The notes below the pieces were generated by a model. The model worked only from the letters and a program-made list of their open reading frames with translations. It ran no database searches and had not been told where the DNA came from. Of a stretch of 64,000 bases of DNA, positions 26,201 to 38,626 are shown one piece after another (within the stretch, counting starts at the first letter, position 1; every line of letters begins with the position of its first letter). Source of the stretch: Neelides folsomi (lineage: Eukaryota > Arthropoda > Collembola > Neelipleona > Neelidae); contig JAQGBZ010000040.1 of NCBI GenBank assembly GCA_034687125.1, forward strand, positions 186,001 through 250,000, in the 5' to 3' direction. The translations under genes were made by a program, and so were the position numbers.

Positions 26201-29200
26201 AGGGAATGGTGATCTTATCACAAACCTCTGAATCTTGGAAAGACGTTGACAATCCCCTTCTGATATCTTAAATCTTTTTCACACCAAAGGTTTTTTAACC
26301 AAGATTTAATAAAAACTTCAAGTTTAAACACAATTACAATTCACAATGTTACACAAAAATATTTGTTCATTTTAGACGTCATTGAACTGACAGATAAAGG
26401 AACATTTTATTCTTTTTTTAATTTTTAATAAAAAAAAACAATCGATTTTTTATAGTTTACTTACATTTAGGAACATTTTACCAATTATCTTCTTATACTG
26501 CTAAAATATATTTTTTTGTTAGATGTAATAATAAATGATATATGCAATGGTTTTTATATGCGTATTTTTATGTGAATTTGATTTAATTATATAATATGAG
26601 TTATATCAATTCTTGTATTTTTCTAAATATCCTAAAATGTAAGGAATTTAAAGATTAGGAGAAAGTAATTTAAAACTCAGTAATTCATGTTCCCCAATTT
26701 TACGAGACATTTAAGGCGGATCTCATCCCATTTCCTTCTTCCTAACTTGAATCTGCGGAGCGATGAAGTGAGATTTTTTGAACATTAAGCGTTGGGGAAG
26801 TAAAAGTTGTGAAAACGATGGTAGAAAATATCTCCATTTCCGAGGCTCAAATGTGATCCCTGATCCCAAATAATGACCATTTTACGAGAGGAATCGGTCC
26901 CTTTTAAAAGGGGGCAGGAATTGGCAGGAAAAGAGAAAGCAATTGAGAAGGGGAGAAATGGGAATCTTCGCTTAAGCAAACTCATTCTTCAGGACGACTC
27001 CATCAAGTTCATGATCATTAAAGGGGAAAATAATCTTGACAAGAAAAAATGGTTCCATAAATCATCGTCATGTTGAGTTTGACATTTTTACTCCAAGTGG
27101 TTTCCCTATACATTTCTCTTGTAAGGTCTTTCATTCACCTCCCTAAAATGTTTTTTTTTCTCTTGTAAGGTCGAAGAACTTCTCGGAAGCAACCAACTGA
27201 ATGTGACATGTGAAGAACAGGCGTATGGTGCGGCCATGTCTTGGGTCAAGCATGATATTGGAGAAAGATTGATTCATCTCTCCCGGGTATAGAAATAAAT
27301 TTCAATTATCTTCATTCTATACATATTGTATGAAGCCTTAAGAACTCAATCTCTTTATTGTGATAGCTTACAACCTTAAACATCAATTTCATTTAACAAT
27401 TTATCAAGAATCAATATTTAAAAATTTATAAAGATTGCACAGGGTGAGCCATATGCTTTCTTTTTTATACGATTGTTTATTTAAAAAAGTAATTTAAATT
27501 TTTTATTTAAAAGCAACTTATGGCCCACCCTGTATAGAATGTATACTTTAGAATACTTTGATGGTTTATGGTTGATGTTGATACTTAATGTTTGCTAAAG
27601 GAAATTGAATTTTTGGTTTTAATGCTTCAATTGATTTGATTTTGTAGTTGTTGGGGAAAGTTCGGATGCCGCTTCTTCCGAGGAGATTTCTTATGACGTC
27701 TGTCGACTCGGAGAATTTGATTAGAGATGACCCAGGCTGTAAGGAACTTCTTCTTGAAGCCATGAGATATCATTTGCTCCCAGAACAGCGCTCGACTCTT
27801 TCCTCAGATCGGACAAATGAAAGAAAGCCGGATGGAATGAGATCATACCTCTTTGCTATTGGTAAGAACTTCTACAAATAACTTCTATGTAATAACTCAT
27901 GCATGAACAACGAAGTTAAATTGGATTTTGAATAATAAATTCCCTATCGGAAACATAATAACTACATTATACATATCTAATATTACATATGAGAAATTGA
28001 ATATCTACATCAGTAAATCTAAAATCATATCATACGATATGATATATTATGGTATATTTGAATGGATTATAAATTTTATATAGGAGGAGGAAGCCTCTTT
28101 GCAATTCATAGTGAATGCGAGTGCTACAACCCAAGAACAGATCGGTGGGCCCAAATTGCACCCTTAGTCACTCGAAGATCTCGATGTGGTGTTGGAAGTG
28201 TTGGACGGAATCTCTATGCAGTCGGCGGGTAAAAATCTTCCCTATTTGGCCATAAATAAAATTTATCATTTTAATATTTGAGCATGTGGGTCGAAATTTA
28301 ATTTTAAAATAGGAGTCGGATGAAGTATGATGCCTAAAAATAGTAATTTCCTCTTGAAATAAATGGGGAGAAAAGGATTGCGAAATAATAGATGAAGTTC
28401 ATATAAGATTTGGCCTATGAAATCATTTCAGCTACGATGGAACGAGCGACCTCGCAACGGCCGAGAGCTACAACCCTCGGACGAATAAATGGATGAACAT
28501 TGCTCCCATGGGGACTCGGAGATCGTGTCTGGGTCTCTGCTCATTGGACGGACTTCTTTACGCGGTTGGGGGATATGACGGAGCTTCGTGTCTCAATTCG
28601 GCTGAACGCTATGATCCTCTCACTGGAATTTGGACCTCGACTCCTGCTCTTACTCAACGGAGAAGATATTGCCGACTTGCAGCTCTCGGTAAACCATACA
28701 AACCCTGTATAGTTCAAAACTATATAAAGATCTCCATTTCCCTTTGCTCTACTTTCTTTCCCCATTGAAAAGAATTAAATGGAGAGTTTTCAATTTTCTC
28801 ACCTTTGAGAGCTTTCGATCCTGTGTAAATATATTGGATGAATTGGATCTATAAATGATATAAGTTAAGGTAACTTTTGTCGTAAATGTCTTGATATTAT
28901 GTTCAATATGTAGATGGCTGCGTCTGGGCCGTAGGGGGTCTTGATGCGAGCAACGCCATTGCCTCGGTGGAACGTTTGGATCCCCGGGAGGGAAAATGGG
29001 TCTCGGTTCCTGCATTGTCTCAACGAAGATCCTCAGCAGGCTTAGCCGCTCTTGGTATGTAATATGTAATAAAGTTATAATATGGAAAATGGAATAATAT
29101 GGACTGGAGTATGGGAAATGGAATATGGATATTTACAATGATATTATGTAGGCGAAAAAATACTAAAGGACATAAAGATTCCATTAAAACCTGACGCTTT

Positions 29201-30919
29201 TTTCGTCTTGTGCTCCATTTCCCCTTAGCCTTTAGGAATATGTATGGAATATGTATTGTCGTATATATATGATAGTCTTTAAGTGATGGGGATAAAAGCA
29301 TTAGAGTTTTACAATAAGAAATGGAAGATTGGGTTTCTTGAATGTGAAAAGCCCAAGGTCTTTATTTCCTATTTAAATACCCAAATTGTCATCAGGCTCC
29401 AGTTGGTCTGCTTATCGATCTTTTCGTTCTTTGGTTTTCGCAGAGGGGAACTTGTACTGTGTTGGGGGATCCGACGGAAGTGCGAGTTTGGCTTCAGCCG
29501 AAAGATTCGATCCGCGAAGGCTTCGTTGGGAGTCTATTGTCCCAATGCATTCCAGAAGGTAATTTCAATGTCTATATTATTAAGCAAACATCTAATGAAT
29601 CTATGTGTGCATTCTTGTATTCTGTATATTCTTTATAATTTTTTCAATCGATATTTAATTTTACTATAAACCGCTTCTCAAACTAATAACAAACAGTAAT
29701 ATAAGTACAAACACTTTACATATTATACACACTATACTCTTAACCTCTTTTACAGTATGAACCAACTTGTCTAATACTGTATACATTTATAAAGAACAAA
29801 GCGTATATCTTTCATAAATATTCTAACCACTTCAACAGTAATGTATGCCATGTACTTACTAACGACTACATTCTGCATTCGTAGAGTTAGTCGAAAACGA
29901 AAACGAGTCATAATAGTCATAATAGAGTTAGTTGGACGAGACGAAAACGAGTCAAAATATTCAAATAAGCCAGACATTATTTAATAGCTCTTCTCACACC
30001 AAGATACGAGTATCTTTATAGTTTATAGTCCCAATATGCCACATATGCTTTTATTGAACTTTCTAGCTAACATTAACTATCAGGTAGAATGTAACATATT
30101 ATGAAAATGTAAGTATTTGTATAAGGATTCCAATTTGTTAAATAAACTGAACCCGACATTTGTGATATAACTATTAGAATATGAAGAGTAAGTACATATG
30201 AGCTGCTTATTGGAAGAGGGGGATTAGCATTTCGAAAATAAGTTGTCAACGTGAAATTTTATATGATTTTACATATAATTTAATTAAAATAAACAAGTTC
30301 TTTAATTCTCTAAGCCCCCCTCTTCCAATAAGTAGTTCATATAGGTATTTTAAGAGTATCGATCCGTTCCATTTGGAGAGATGCAGGATGGAGACTGCAT
30401 CCTCCTGGAATTGGAAATGTCAGTAGAAAACGAGGTCAGACGGGAAAAGGCGAGAAAGATTCCCTTAGGTAGAGAAAGTTTGAGGGAAATAAAACTCTCT
30501 TTATTCCTCCAATAGATTTAGCCAACTTAAGTATATTATTTTAACTATTATTTTATTTTACTACGCTTCTATTTATGATGGTTCTTCAGACTTGTTCTTA
30601 TTACCCATTTGGTCTTTTAGGTCTACTCATGAGCTCGTAAGCGTCGACGGAAGCTTGTATGCTATTGGAGGGTAAGTGAATTAATTTTGTTATTACCAAA
30701 TTTCTTCAATTACCCCAACATTAGGATTTTTACGGTTTTAACATTCTTTTTGCGAATTCTTTCAGGAATGACGGAAGTTCGAGTCTGAGCAATGTTGAAA
30801 GATATGATCATCGTCTTAATAAATGGTCAATTGTGAGTCCGATGTTGACCAGAAGAAGCAGTTTGGGAGCTGCAGTTTTAGAATGTCTCCCAATGGATAG
30901 GTTAGCAAGAGCATGCTGA
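23229..30919 (+). CDS. KLHL17: BTB-BACK-Kelch protein, KLHL17 (actinfilin) type
   Basis: Likely a substrate adaptor for a Cullin-3 ubiquitin ligase; mammalian KLHL17 (actinfilin) also binds F-actin. Thirteen exons: 23229-23749, 23936-24032, 24551-24672, 24792-24906, 25110-25216, 27170-27286, 27648-27861, 28084-28228, 28432-28688, 28914-29054, 29444-29558, 30621-30671 and 30766-30919. All phases agree. From the ATG at 23357 this gives about 675 residues; the exon is open upstream of that ATG, so the start is uncertain. The BTB contains [20 protein letters not shown], followed by a BACK region and six Kelch repeats with typical GG-Y-W spacing. KLHL17-specific strings are [53 protein letters not shown] and [11 protein letters not shown]. 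The N-terminal ~130 residues are a Ser/Gly-rich extension. KLHL20/diablo fits the Kelch repeats less well. Confidence 0.93.
23423..23510 (+). repeat. 9-base coding minisatellite (Gly-Ser-Val repeats)
   Basis: About nine imperfect 9-base units of the form GTN-GGN-AGN sit inside the first coding exon of the KLHL17 gene. They encode [18 protein letters not shown]-like sequence. Third-base variation shows the copies are not fresh. The tract lies in the low-complexity N-terminal extension before the BTB domain. Confidence 0.85.
25217..27169. other. Intron of the KLHL17 gene
   Basis: A 1.95 kb AT-rich intron between the BACK-region exons. Nothing recognised inside apart from short unassigned open frames. 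Confidence 0.8.
27439..27532. mobile_element. 94 bp MITE-like element with Tc1/mariner-type ends
   Basis: The element begins ACAGGGTGAGCCATATG and ends with the near-complement CATAAG...GGCCCACCCTGT-like sequence (right arm from about 27513). CAGGGTG(G/A)(G/C)CCAT termini are common in mariner-related elements. The 50-odd bp interior is AT-rich and non-coding. It lies in the KLHL17 intron between 27286 and 27648. A TA duplication is not clear on the left side. Confidence 0.7.
30196..30342. repeat. 147 bp inverted-repeat element
   Basis: The left arm (ATATGAGCTGCTTATTGGAAGA, read only to its core CTTATTGGAAGAGGGGG) is matched by its reverse complement CCCCCTCTTCCAATAAG at the right end. Arms are about 30 bp and the interior is AT-rich. 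It lies in the last long KLHL17 intron. It is a MITE-like or hairpin-RNA-like structure of unknown family. Confidence 0.75.
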
Positions 30920-31130
30920 CACTCATAAGGTAAAGCATGCTCGATCAGTAATTATTTTACAAATTATATTTAAGATCAATTAAAATTGAAATGTGATATT
31001 TTGATATATTTGGAAATCTAAATTACTTTTTTTATTTTTAGATGATCCGAATCCTCATTATCTTTAATGAAAAGAACATCGTTTTAATAATTTCTATATT
31101 ATTTTTGTCTTCTTTGGTCTTTAATCTCTC
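30920..31130 (+). other. KLHL17 3' UTR with a possible intron
   Basis: Ten bases after the TGA there is a donor-like CATAAG|GTAAAG (exon end 30929), and at 31041 a strong acceptor (T-rich tract, TTTTTAG). This suggests a 112-base intron in the 3' UTR. Confidence 0.4.
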
Positions 31131-34100
31131 TAATGATAAAATAAGATCAAATTGATCTGAAAAAGGACAATTTTCAATAATCTCTTGATGCGAATGTGAA
31201 TTGAATGTATAGAACTTATTGATCTGTGAAAACTACTGTAATGAATTCCTCGATTTCATTTTATGATCTCTGTTAGAGCTATTTTAGTCAGCAAAATTTT
31301 TAAATGTGCTGATAAAAATATTTTGCTTAATGACATAAATAATAAGGATACAGTCCCTTATATGTAAGTACGTGTTTATACATAAAAAATGAGTACATAA
31401 TATTTACCTATGTATTTTGCTATACAAGTGCTATTATAAGATATTATTACCAAAATGTATAAAACTCACTTAAAGATTCTTTTACTTTTTAATATTTTCG
31501 ATCTTGCCTTTTATTTGTGAGTTATACGGTCCTACATATACCATATATGTAATATTATGTAATTGTATAGTGGTTACGCTCTGGTCCGCAATACCAACCT
31601 CTGCATTGTGAAGTGATTGTGATTGAATATTTTGTGAAACACGTATTAGATATTTAAGCAATTATTATAAAGCTTATAATGCAAAGCTATTTATTCACTT
31701 ATTTTGTTAATATTCGACTGAATGTCTATGTACGAAATGTATGCAATCTTTATGGAAGGAACTTAAATAAGATACAATAAGTAAAGCATGCATAAGCAAC
31801 ACCTGCATGAGGCATGTATGGTATAAGTATATTTGCATTTATAAAAATTAACAATGGAAATTCGCAAACTGCAAATGATGCATGATGCACTGTAAGTATA
31901 AATGTAACAGATTTTTTATATGAAAATACTGCAATTACCTACTTACTTTTAATTTGAATTATTTTGACTCTTGGATTATTGGACATGTTAAAAAGTTGGT
32001 ACATGTAGATTATTTCAAAGATGTATTCATAAATACGTACCTAGGAAAATTGTAATACATTTATATAAATATATGGCCTTATGTCAATGTATGAACTATG
32101 AACGTAAGAAAAAGCGTTAGTATGCATGTTATTGTAAAAATATGTATAGTTTTAAATAAATATTTGGCAATAGCAATTAGCAATAGCACTGCATACATAA
32201 TGAATAATTAGAATGATGAATCTTAAAACATTAGCTAAAAATTTTTAAGATTTGAGTTTCTCTTATGGTTTCTCTTAACGGCTAATCAAAAGCTGACGAT
32301 TTGTCACTGTAATTTTATGTATTTTAGTATTTGTTAATTTTTTTATTTCTTATTTTAGTACATCTATCTATCTGTACTTTAAAAAACTCAGTGGAAAACA
32401 ATTTTACAAAAACCAAAACTGACAACAAATAAAATACATATTCCTAATACAAAACAATATCCAAAAGAAGAACAAACAGCGAATGAATTCTTCATTCAAA
32501 AGAACAAACTCTAAATAGGTAAATTATAAACTTAGAACACCAGGTTTAATAAAAATGAAAAAATGATGCAAGTTTTTAAAATTGTTTTAACCTAAAATAA
32601 AATGGCGAGTAAAAGTATTATTCAAACAAATCTATCCATATATTATATAAAATTTGTTCACTTTATATAATAAAAATGGTTCTAGGAATAAACATTGTCA
32701 GTATAACATAGGCGGAAGAAACGTAGTGGAATAAAGATAGTGGGAGTAAAGGTAGTAACTATTAATGGTAGTGAGAATAAAGGTAGTGAGAAATAATATA
32801 GTAAGGTTAAAGCGTAGTTGCGCTTAAACATAGTTATTGCTATTATTAAAATAATCAGAATATTGTAAACCATTTACTCAAATTTTAAATAACCATTTAC
32901 CATTTATCCATTTACTTGGCATCTCTTTCATGTTCCCTGACTCCATTCATATTATATTCTTACCTTATATTCACTCCTTAACCTTTTATTATAATTAATC
33001 AACTCTGACATAATAATCGCATGATTATTTGTAAAACAGAATATGTTACTGACCGGAAATATATTTTCATAACTATGAGTTATACTGTCATTAATATCAC
33101 TATTTAATAATTAAAACTTGTTGATAATATTTAATCTGATAATTTTATTAATACTATGTTTAAGCGCAACTGTGTTTTATCCTTACTATATTATTTCTCA
33201 CTACCTTTATTCTCACTATCATTATTCCTCATTACTTTTATTCTTACTACCATTATTCCTTACTACCTTAACTCCCGCTTTGTATATTCCACTACGTTTC
33301 TTCCGCCTATGTTTTTAATACTATGTTATTTCCGTCACCCAATAAAAATAATATAAAATACTCACACTGCCGTTGTTTATAATATCAAATAAATACAATG
33401 ATTAAATAATGATTCTGAATTGAACAACTTTTTTATTTATTTATACTTTCATCTCCGGTTCATGGCTTTCATTTATTTTTAAAAGAAGTTGACACAAATA
33501 TATGTAGAGACAAATGCAAAAATTCGAGATTTTTGCGGTTGTTCTTTTGGAAATTCTATTTGGAGAATCATTAAATCCAAGATTAGGAGAAAAAGGAAGT
33601 CAGTAGTGTGAAAGGGATTACATATGCCTGAGAAATCAGTTAGAATGGAGTAGGTTAACTTTGACCACATTCTCCGTTTTTCCTCCGTTTTTCCTCATGA
33701 GAGATCCCAAAGGAGATTGGATGAAATTGTGAGCAGATGTGGCCGAATGACCTCACTCTCAATCTTCTCCTTCTACGCTTTCATCTTCAACCAAATCCCC
33801 GAGAAAGGTGCCGTGTGAAGATAATTTCATTAGCTTGACGATTCCTAAAACTCTTCATGGGTTACAAATAGGCAATTGGCAAACTCCGTCACTTCCCGTA
33901 CTAAACAAATGAGAGAAAAGGCATTTGCCTAATCGACTTTACTTCTTTGCCCTATTGAACAATAAGCCAAAGGATTTGTTCTAATATCACTATTATACAA
34001 ATATATATTACAAATGTATATTACATAACAGGAATATATCACATAGAGGTATTTGTATGTAAGAAGCGCATCTGTAGATTTATATTCTAGATGTATCTAT

Positions 34101-35412
34101 TTGTATATGAATCTTGTAATTTTCTATATGGAAGAATTTTGAAAAATTGTTCAAAATCATGTGGAAAATGACGGAAAATGTGATGAAAAGAAAAGTAAAA
34201 ATAAAAAGTTTCATCATTGAATTTAAATTAAATGAGCCATCGTCGTATTTCGGACCGGGTGAGTCAAGGTTTTCCTCAGAAATGGAAAAGAGGAAATTCT
34301 CGCATGTAATTAGGATGAGAAGTAAAGGAAGTTAAATACGAGGTGCAAATGAGGAACAGCTTTTGTTCTCCTCAACCCAAAAATAAACGTCTTCAGCGTC
34401 CACCCTTCAAACTTCAAAGAAGCTACAAGGTCAAACCTTTATGTTAATTTGTATTTTGAAGTTTCTTCAAAGTCATATCCTTCAATTCCTCGGGGGACCC
34501 AATGCCTTTGCACTTTACAATGTACCAGGAAAATTTTTATCGGGATTTTACATTAAAAAAAGAATCAATAATACGTTCTAATAATTATATGCGATTATTT
34601 TAATGTGACTTAAAAAATAAAATCTAAAACGAACTTATACAAAACAAATAAAGTAAAACCCATAAATTTTTTATCGATTAAATAAAAATGTTATTTGTTT
34701 GTAATTCACATTAGTTAAATACCAAACGATTACTCTGATTGTATGTATTTGACACTGATACCTCGCTGGCATTCATTTCACATTCACATTAAATTGTATT
34801 ATAAAGATAATCATCATGCATAGTGCCAAATGTAATGATGCGGTTCAGTCTAATTGCAATTGTCTAATTTAACACTTCAAGCACTCCGGCTTTTCTTATT
34901 ATGCGGACATTAACTCTCAAAACATCTACACAATAACAAAATTAGTTTACACATAAATAAACAAATTTAATTTAACGAGTCCAACACTCTCTCGTGTCCT
35001 GTTTATTGATCCTCATTAATTTGAAATGAAAGTAAGAGGAAATATTTAAGTGTTGCATTTTTTACCATGAGCCAATGCCAATAACTCAAAAAGGTCGGTT
35101 TGAATCTAAAGAGTTAAATTGAAGAATTCAACTTTTTTATTATAAATAGTGAATGAGTCAACTTGAAGTGAATTAGTGGATGCATATAATGGATAGATTT
35201 TAAGTGTATTTAAAGCTCTCTCTTATGAAGTCTCATGAAGTCAATGAAGTCTTATGAGGTTTTCTTATGATGGATGAGAAGTGCAGATGTTGAGATGTTG
35301 GGGTTTTCCTCGGCCTCGAGGATTTATAATAAGAATAGTAATGGTGTGGGTCTGGGGTTCTCACTGCGTCTCCTCCGCCTGTCACGATGATTTGACGACC
35401 TCGTGTCAATTC
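31131..35412. other. Intergenic stretch
   Basis: No exon chain is seen between KLHL17 and the myofilin-like gene. The only clear structure is the foldback element at 32707-33311. Short open frames in that element come from its repeat arms. A GC-richer zone from about 35260 leads into the myofilin promoter. Confidence 0.6.
32707..33311. mobile_element. Foldback-type element with long, internally repetitive inverted arms
   Basis: The left arm is about 32707-32864 and the right arm about 33125-33311; they are reverse complements and the core between them is about 260 bp. The outer end CATAGGCGGAAGAAACGTAG is exact in both arms, and so is the inner block GTTGCGCTTAAACATAGT. Between these blocks each arm holds degenerate 12-17 base units of the type AATAAAGGTAGTGAG. 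The right arm has about 30 bases more of these units. Long inverted arms built of subrepeats are typical of Foldback-like elements. No transposase frame is present, so it would be non-autonomous. Target-site duplication is not clear. Confidence 0.8.
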
Positions 35413-35527
35413 CTAATTTTAGCCCGTTCCCTCCTCCACTCCCTTAAAGGAATCCCCGGATAGGGACAGAGCACAGTCAGCCCAAAGACACCGAACTTAC
35501 AACTCCTCTCCCGTAGACGACTTTTAG
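35413..35527 (+). promoter_or_regulatory. Promoter and 5' UTR exon of the myofilin-like gene, with MEF2 site
   Basis: CTAATTTTAG at 35413-35422 is an exact match to the MEF2 consensus YTA(A/T)4TAR. A TATA-like TTAAAG sits at 35444-35449, and an initiator-like CACAGTC lies about 30 bases later (35472-35478). The predicted untranslated exon runs from about 35475 to 35527 and ends in the donor TTTTAG|GTAAGA. Its intron would reach the acceptor at 36142. The spacing of MEF2, TATA and Inr fits a muscle gene promoter. Confidence 0.55.
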
Positions 35528-36168
35528 GTAAGACATCCAATCGACATCACAAACCATTCCAAAAGAAAGTCAACGCTTTACATAGGAACTTTTTACAGAC
35601 TTTCTCTTTCTCCATTTACCCAAAACCTCAAAAATTATCAAATCGCTGAATTCAATTAAATCTTTCAACTTACAATTGTATACGATTAAATCACTTTCAA
35701 TTTAATTATAAATATTGTTTTATTCAGATACTTAATTGTTAGCTAATAATTTAAAGCTTTAAATATGTAATTCTCAAAAAACTATTTCGACTTTAGCACT
35801 GTTTCCGATCTAATAACTTTAAACTTTAAACATGTACATACAGTTATTTAATTTCTCTTAAAAACATTTTAAATATATAATAATGTATCATTTAGTTAAT
35901 AAGCTTAAAAATTTTTCAAATCTTCACTCTTAAATATTCATTTCTTATGTATCTTCGACTATATGATAATATGTGATATTTAAGGAATGATTTTAAGTTA
36001 AAATTAAAGCATAGCGTATTACGAATCGCTTTTGAAGTCTATCAATCCAGATTTACACTTCAATGCTTAACTTAATCCCGATTCGGATCAATTAAATACT
36101 AAATTCGAATTAAGTGAAAGGTGTTACTAAAATTTTTTTCAGTGTTTTCGGGATCCAAGGCGGAAGAG

Positions 36169-36638
36169 ATGGCAGGCGGTAACTTCAAGCAGCATTTCGA
36201 CATGATTAGCCTCCACGAGCCGGTACAGCGGAAGGCGAAATTCTGGACGTCTTACGTCCGAGCACTCAAAGGTACATCTAAGAATAATCTCTCTTCATGT
36301 TTCCGGCGGGCCGAGAGCCAAACCCGACTTACCCGAATTGTCACCTCATTTCAAATCACACTCACTTCTTTTGTTCTTTGTTCTCTCCAGGGACGGAAGA
36401 CATGCGTGCGAATGAAGATACGAAACGTAGGGTGGGACGGCCTCTCTCTGAGATCCCCGACCTTTACCCCCGGTTCTACGATGACCTGCCAACCGCCTAC
36501 TCCGAAGATCCTTCGAACCGAATCAAGGCTCCCGGCTACAGATACGTTCCCGTCTCCCGCGAAACTTACGGAATGAGCCCAAGGCCCATCGAGCCATCTC
36601 TTTACAGCCGAACCTCAAGACCTGCCACCCGCCGATAA
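36169..36638 (+). CDS. Mf: Myofilin-like muscle protein
   Basis: Small basic protein that I read as the arthropod myofilin family, a core component of thick filaments in insect muscle. Two coding exons: 36169-36271 and 36391-36638, about 116 residues. The acceptor at 36142 and 26 bases of leader precede the ATG. Visible marks are FDMISLHEPVQRKAKFW, TSYVRALKGTEDMRANED and, near the end, APGYRYVPVSRETYGMSPRP. The Tyr/Pro/Arg-rich tail has no enzyme motif, signal peptide or membrane segment. Insect myofilin has several isoforms, so other exons may exist upstream in 35.5-36.1 kb. The family call is from memory of these motifs. The promoter with a MEF2 site supports a muscle role. Confidence 0.7.
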
Positions 36639-38348
36639 ACCCTAGATTTAACCCAAGGAAATTTCATTGTTTGTTTTACACTGCCGTCGACATCACTTTG
36701 ACCCCCTTTGCTTCTCCGATGTCAAAAGCTCAAGAGGAGAATTAATTGCCATTGATGAAACCAAAACCAACGAATTTCATTCTATTTAAAATGGAAGGTG
36801 TATTTGGAGAACATGAAGCTACCAACATGAAAAACATGAACATTAAAATGTAAACATTTTATTTCTTTGTCTATGTATTATATTCTGATGTAATTAGTTA
36901 AATAATATAATATATACTCAACTATGTGAAATAAATACAATATATAAATATTATATTAATTATAAAAAATAAAAAAGATAAGAGATGAAAAGACAATTAC
37001 AGTAATTTAACTGTAACTTGAAAGGAGACGCTACTTATTGTTAAATCTAAGAAACCATTTTAATCACAATCATATCATTTTATTCTTCCTGAAGCATATT
37101 TCCAATAGACTTAAAGGTTTATTTGGGAATTTTGAGTTCGGAAGAATATTTGTCCAATTAAGACATGAGACAGTCATTAAGACAGTAATTAAGAAAATCT
37201 CCATGTTGTGTTTCATAGTTTCATTAACTGAGTCATGCTTAATTTTAAATAATATTTTAGTAAATAATTAAATATTATTTAATTAATTACTAAAATCAAA
37301 CATTACAACATGTTTAATTTACTGATACGTGTTACATTTTAAGTCTATGTATGTTTGTGTATTAGAGCTAACATCAAATATCGATTAATTCATTGTGTAA
37401 TGATTATGAATTAAAGGTAAAGTGCATAGGTAAATAACAAAATGTTATCGTGTCTTATGAGTCTTGCAATTCATAAAATCCTTTGGAATGACTTTATCGA
37501 AAAATAAAAACAGTCATTTCAATTAAAACTTGTTAGATTTTCTCGCACTTGATTCATAAATTGTATTTAATTATCATTAATCATTATGTAATAGATAACT
37601 ATTCATATCTAAATATAAAATACGATAAAAATATATTTTTATAATAAAATATGTGTATCAAAATAATCATTATTTAGTTTAGGCAATGAACTCAATTAAG
37701 TAATAAACATGTATTTATGATCATATTTCATGATCGAGTTTTCTAATATTTCTAATATTTACATACCCGAGTATTTTTGTATAACAGGTATAATGTTCAA
37801 GTATAACTACACTACTTATGCAAGGCTATTTTTTAGATCTTCTTTGACGCCACTGGTATTGGAAGAAGAAGCCAAACTCATTATAAATTCTTACTAATCA
37901 ACTTAGGGTAGAGCTCCTAGCAAATTCTTAGAAAGGAAAATGAGGTTTGACGCAAAAAGTTGGAAATTGTAGTGTACAGTATATAGGTACATAGTGTATA
38001 GTAGATAGTTTCTACATTACATAGATAGTTTCTACCTATAAGAAAATGATTTTTGCAAATACCCAAATTGCAAATCTCAATGTTCCGTCTACTATTCAAT
38101 AGATTAACAAGCACAAGTACCTATGTAATGTATCTAACTAAATGTATTTAATGTTAAAACACATTTATAGTAAAACTTAATTTTTAGTTTATTTTGTGTT
38201 GATGTTTGTTCCTTTAATATTTACATTAACGTAAAGGGTACAAAATGTACCTGTCATTATGTATACAGGTAGGCTCATATCAATAATGATGTTGCATTCA
38301 CGTTCTGTATTCTCATTCTTGTAATTCTAGCATTCAGATCTCTTGTTA
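36639..38348. other. Intergenic stretch
   Basis: Myofilin 3' UTR (AATAAA near 36930) followed by AT-rich DNA. No gene recognised on either strand. Confidence 0.65.
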
Positions 38349-38356
38349 TGACGTCA
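38349..38356. promoter_or_regulatory. Consensus CRE (TGACGTCA)
   Basis: Perfect 8-base palindromic CREB/ATF site about 270 bp upstream of the transporter ATG. A related TGACGT half-site lies at about 38381-38386. Function is inferred from position only. Confidence 0.4.
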
Positions 38357-38626
38357 CAATTATAGACGCTGTTTATTTGGTGTGACGTTCAAAGCCGGTT
38401 ATTTTACAATAAAACTGAGAGAAGAAACAGAGATGATCATCACTCGGACCAAAATCTCCAAACAAGAACAATCCACACCACAATTCTGCTCATTCTATTA
38501 ATCTATTCATTATCATAAACATTGATTAAAAATATTCTAACAATCTGAATATTTGTTTAAAGTAACGATCTCAGTTGTAGTTTTCTATTTAAGTATAGCA
38601 GATTATAAATATTGTGATCAGTGAAG

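Noticed and set aside
31570-31620. tRNA-like GTGGTTACGCTCTGGTC string
   Set aside because: No acceptor stem or T-arm could be paired around it.
32682-33356. Short hydrophobic open frames on both strands
   Set aside because: They fall in the arms of the foldback element and arise from its TTATT/TACC repeats.
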